Shown here: piece by piece, positions 61,661 through 64,000 of the stretch
Layout of the letters: each line of letters begins with the position of its first letter
Numbering within the stretch: the first letter of the stretch is position 1
Source: Flavobacterium sp. UBA5153
GTDB lineage: Bacteria; Bacteroidota; Bacteroidia; Flavobacteriales; Flavobacteriaceae
DNA: 64,000 nucleotides
Assembly (NCBI GenBank): GCA_002413745.1
Contig: DHXP01000060.1
Span: 8,240 to 72,239 of the forward strand
Direction of reading: 5' to 3'
Program-made: the position numbers and the translations under genes
Notes under the pieces: model-generated
Database searches by the model: none
What the model was told of the DNA's origin: nothing
Seen by the model: only the letters and a program-made list of their open reading frames with translations

Positions 61661-62815
61661 ATGAAAATTGCCTTTTTAACTCCTGAATACCCACACCCAA
61701 AAACCGGAAGTTCTGGAGGCATTGGCACGAGCATCAAGAACTTGGCAATTGGACTTTTGCAACAAGGTCACTCGATTCGGGTTTTGGTGTATGGACAAAA
61801 AGAAGACGCCGTTTTTGAGGATGATGGTATAACCGTTCAGCAAATACGAAATGTAAAATTCAAGGGATTGTCCTGGTTTTTGACTCGAAAAAAAATAGAA
61901 AAAATCATCAATCAATTGTATGAAAATAAGGAAATCGATTTGGTCGAAGCGCCTGATTGGACAGGAATAACGTCTTTTATTCAGCCCCAAAAATGCCCAA
62001 TCATAATACGGCTTAACGGTTCCGACACTTATTTTTGTCATTTGGATCGTCGCCCCGTAAAATGGATCAATAAATTCCACGAAAAAAGGGCATTGCAAAA
62101 GGCAGATGCACTGCTTTCGGTAAGCCAGTTTACGGCCGATAGGACCAACGAAGTTTTTGGATTGAATAAAGAATTCACTATCATTCCAAATTCAATAGAC
62201 AGCTCTTCTTTTACTATTGGCAAAGTAATTCCCCCTTCGGGGGCTAGGGGGCTTTTGTATTTTGGGACTCTAATCCGTAAAAAAGGATTACTCGAATTGC
62301 CGCTTATTTTTAATGAGCTGATCAAAACAATGCCCGAGGCTAAACTCGTTTTGGTGGGCAAGGATGTACCTGATATCGTTTCTGGAAATACTTCGACTTG
62401 GCAAATGATGCAATCTTTGTTTACCAATGAAGCGTTGCAGAATGTAAGTTATTTGGGAAGCGTCCCTTATGCCGAAATACGAAAGCAAATTGAACAAGCT
62501 TCAATTTGCGTTTTTCCCTCTTTTGCTGAAGCACTGCCCGTTTCTTGGCTCGAAGCAATGGCGATGCAAAAACCCATCGTGGCATCCAACATTGGTTGGG
62601 CTACCGAAATGATTGAGGAGGGTAAAGATGGATTTTTGGTGCATCCAACACATCATAAAGAGTATGCAAATAGTATTGTTCAGTTATTGGAGAATACCGA
62701 ATTGCAAAAACGATTTGGAATAGCGGCCAGAAAAAAAATAGAAGAGAAATTTAGTACGGAAGTTGTGGCGAAGCTAAGCTTGTTGTTTTATGAATCTTTA
62801 GTAGATAAGTTTTGA
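61661..62815 (+). CDS. GT4 glycosyltransferase
   Basis: This 384-residue GT-B enzyme starts MKIAFLTPEYPHPKTGSSGG and includes GIGTSIKNLAIGLLQQGHSI, VSQFTADRTNEVF, IIPNSIDSSSF, LLYFGTLIRKKGLLELPLIF, VGKDVPDIV and CVFPSFAEALPVSWLEAMAM (E..P..WLE form of EX7E). Residues IPPSGARGLL at about 190-199 are encoded by a ccccttcgggggctaggggg repeat (62231-62251), placed in the linker between domains. The stop overlaps the next gene. Confidence 0.9.
   Translation: MKIAFLTPEYPHPKTGSSGGIGTSIKNLAIGLLQQGHSIRVLVYGQKEDAVFEDDGITVQQIRNVKFKGLSWFLTRKKIEKIINQLYENKEIDLVEAPDWTGITSFIQPQKCPIIIRLNGSDTYFCHLDRRPVKWINKFHEKRALQKADALLSVSQFTADRTNEVFGLNKEFTIIPNSIDSSSFTIGKVIPPSGARGLLYFGTLIRKKGLLELPLIFNELIKTMPEAKLVLVGKDVPDIVSGNTSTWQMMQSLFTNEALQNVSYLGSVPYAEIRKQIEQASICVFPSFAEALPVSWLEAMAMQKPIVASNIGWATEMIEEGKDGFLVHPTHHKEYANSIVQLLENTELQKRFGIAARKKIEEKFSTEVVAKLSLLFYESLVDKF
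62231..62252. repeat. in-frame ccccttcggggg repeat inside GT4
   Basis: CCCCCTTCGGGGG forms a tight hairpin, followed by ctagggggct. It is akin to the repeat ending the acetyltransferase at 17069 and the aggggctaggggt of the DUF559 flanks. It is translated as PPSGARGLL. Confidence 0.7.
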
Positions 62816-64000
62816 TAGTAGTATACCATTTTAAGAACAGAATTACAGAAGTAATTTTAAACCTAAATCAAAAAATTAAATTTGAAGTTAATGATCCTAT
62901 TGCTTTAGGTTTGCAAAAACTAGCCCTAGCATTTCCGGATAAAAAAATAGTTTGGTGTCATGTCAATTTAAAAGAGCAGTTGAATGTTTCGGAAATGGAT
63001 AAATTGTTCCATCATAAAAAACTATTGGTTTCTTACAACCCTTCCAATACCCCTTTTATAGATAAAGCAATTGGCTATGTTGAGGAATCTCCCTTTATCA
63101 AAATAAATAAAAAAGTACCCTATCCCACTTGGCAAATGAGCAGTGGGGTCGGAGGGATTCACTCTGCGGTTGTATTGGCTTTAAAAGATGAAATTGCTTT
63201 CGAGAAAGATTTTGATTATTTTTTATGCTCCTTGGCAAAGTTGGGGATGCGAAAGGGATTGTTATGTTATTCAGAACCACGACTTTTAAAACAGAATCTG
63301 GATATTTCTTCAACAAAAACAAGCAAGTTTACTCTTTTTCGTTTCGTGAAACAGCATTATAAAACGCGATGGGTGTTTTTGTTGTTGTTGAACTTGATGT
63401 TGTACGAAAGGAAATTGCCAGTAGCCCCTTTTATTTTTTCGCTTTTTTATAAGAATAGAAGTAAGGCAAATATTAACCTGGATACTATCAAGGTGCAATC
63501 ATCAAGGAAAACTATTGATAAAGCCACCGTGGATGTCATTATCCCGACCATTGGGAGAAAAAGTTATCTGTATGATGTGTTATGCGATTTACGCAATCAA
63601 ACTCATTTGTCCAAAAATGTGATTATAGTGGAGCAGAATCCTGACGAAGGAAGCGAATCGGAATTGGATTATTTAACCAATGAAATTTGGCCATTCACGA
63701 TAAAACATACCTTTACCCATCAGGCAGGTGCCTGCAATGCAAGAAATGTTGCGTTGGAACAAATAAACAGCGAATGGATTTTCTTTGCCGATGATGATAT
63801 TCGAATCGAGAATGATTTTTTACTAAAAATAGTAGAAAGCATCGATAAATTAGGAGTAAAAGCTGTTTCAATGAGTTGTTTGCAAAAAAATGAAAAACCA
63901 GTTTATAAAACTATTTTTCAATGGCCAAGTTTCGGTTCGGGTTGTAGTTTTGTGTTCGCTGACAACTTGAAGAAGTGTAAATTCAAGATGGGTTATGAAT
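62812..64000 (+). CDS. GT2-like glycosyltransferase with N-terminal extension, partial
   Basis: An open frame runs from a TTG at 62812, overlapping the previous stop by four bases (TTGA), past the window end. At least 396 codons are present. The first 235 residues (IVVYHFKNRITEVILNLNQK and on) are not recognised. From about residue 240 the GT-A pattern appears: VDVIIPTIGRKSYLYDVLCD, VIIVEQNPDEGSESELDYL, AGACNARNVALEQINSEW and IFFADDDIRIENDFLLKI (DDD metal site). The start is uncertain because no ATG lies near the beginning. It belongs to the same operon as the two GT4 genes. Confidence 0.75.
   Translation, partial: MIVVYHFKNRITEVILNLNQKIKFEVNDPIALGLQKLALAFPDKKIVWCHVNLKEQLNVSEMDKLFHHKKLLVSYNPSNTPFIDKAIGYVEESPFIKINKKVPYPTWQMSSGVGGIHSAVVLALKDEIAFEKDFDYFLCSLAKLGMRKGLLCYSEPRLLKQNLDISSTKTSKFTLFRFVKQHYKTRWVFLLLLNLMLYERKLPVAPFIFSLFYKNRSKANINLDTIKVQSSRKTIDKATVDVIIPTIGRKSYLYDVLCDLRNQTHLSKNVIIVEQNPDEGSESELDYLTNEIWPFTIKHTFTHQAGACNARNVALEQINSEWIFFADDDIRIENDFLLKIVESIDKLGVKAVSMSCLQKNEKPVYKTIFQWPSFGSGCSFVFADNLKKCKFKMGYE

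Noticed and set aside
1-64000. tRNA or rRNA genes
   Set aside because: No cloverleaf with a GGTTCGAATCC-type T-arm and no rRNA-like sequence was recognised by eye; a tRNA scan would settle this.

Overview
The window looks like chromosomal DNA of a member of the Bacteroidota, most likely a Flavobacterium-type organism. The evidence is low GC content, type IX secretion (T9SS) C-terminal sorting domains on very large secreted proteins, promoters of the TAnnTTTG type with few Shine-Dalgarno sequences, and gene families typical of flavobacteria (DUF2279, YigZ, Lrp next to ald). No rRNA, tRNA or CRISPR array was found.

Layout. 1-1.9 kb: a truncated IS982-type transposase, a frameshifted GlcG-like gene and a MITE-like palindrome. 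1.9-12.5 kb: two giant paralogous secreted LamG proteins with T9SS sorting domains; the second has an in-frame TGA. 12.5-34.5 kb: an ordinary core region with hisS, an ABC permease, prmC, ribD, dnaA, a low-molecular-weight phosphatase, an RsmI-like methylase, mltG, dapF, an HtrA protease and a divergent Lrp/ald pair. It is interrupted by single-gene insertions: a four-helix-bundle gene in repeats, and an AlbA_2 ATPase bracketed by copies of a GNAT gene start. 34.5-39.1 kb: an accessory strip in which broken 5' pieces of one wzt-type ABC-ATPase gene alternate with small toxin-antitoxin-like modules (GNAT-like plus a 59-aa protein, HigBA plus a 48-aa protein, DUF4160/DUF2442). 39.1-64 kb: a surface polysaccharide locus with an intact wzt, many glycosyltransferases, four FkbM methyltransferases, neuA/neuB/neuC-type nonulosonic acid genes, an MBOAT O-acetyltransferase and an SGNH-like partner. 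The locus runs off the right edge.

How the genes fit together. The right half probably builds a glycan containing a sialic or legionaminic-type acid. NeuC, NeuB and NeuA would make the CMP-sugar, GT2/GT4/GT32 enzymes would assemble the chain, FkbM enzymes could O-methylate it, MBOAT plus SGNH could O-acetylate it, and Wzt would energise export. No Wzm permease is visible.

The most unusual feature is a population of short palindromic repeats. One family has the core TCCCGATAGCTATCGGGA. Another resembles tctcgactgcgctcgac. They sit not only between genes but in frame inside conserved genes (prmC twice, dapF, neuA, two glycosyltransferases), where they add foreign peptides such as CPERSRRARGD, and they rewrite the C-termini of others. 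The broken wzt copies beside the intact one give before-and-after comparisons of these insertions. Three small single-gene units (four-helix bundle, DUF559 nuclease, GIY-YIG nuclease) are each embedded in such repeats and are candidates for moving or profiting from them.
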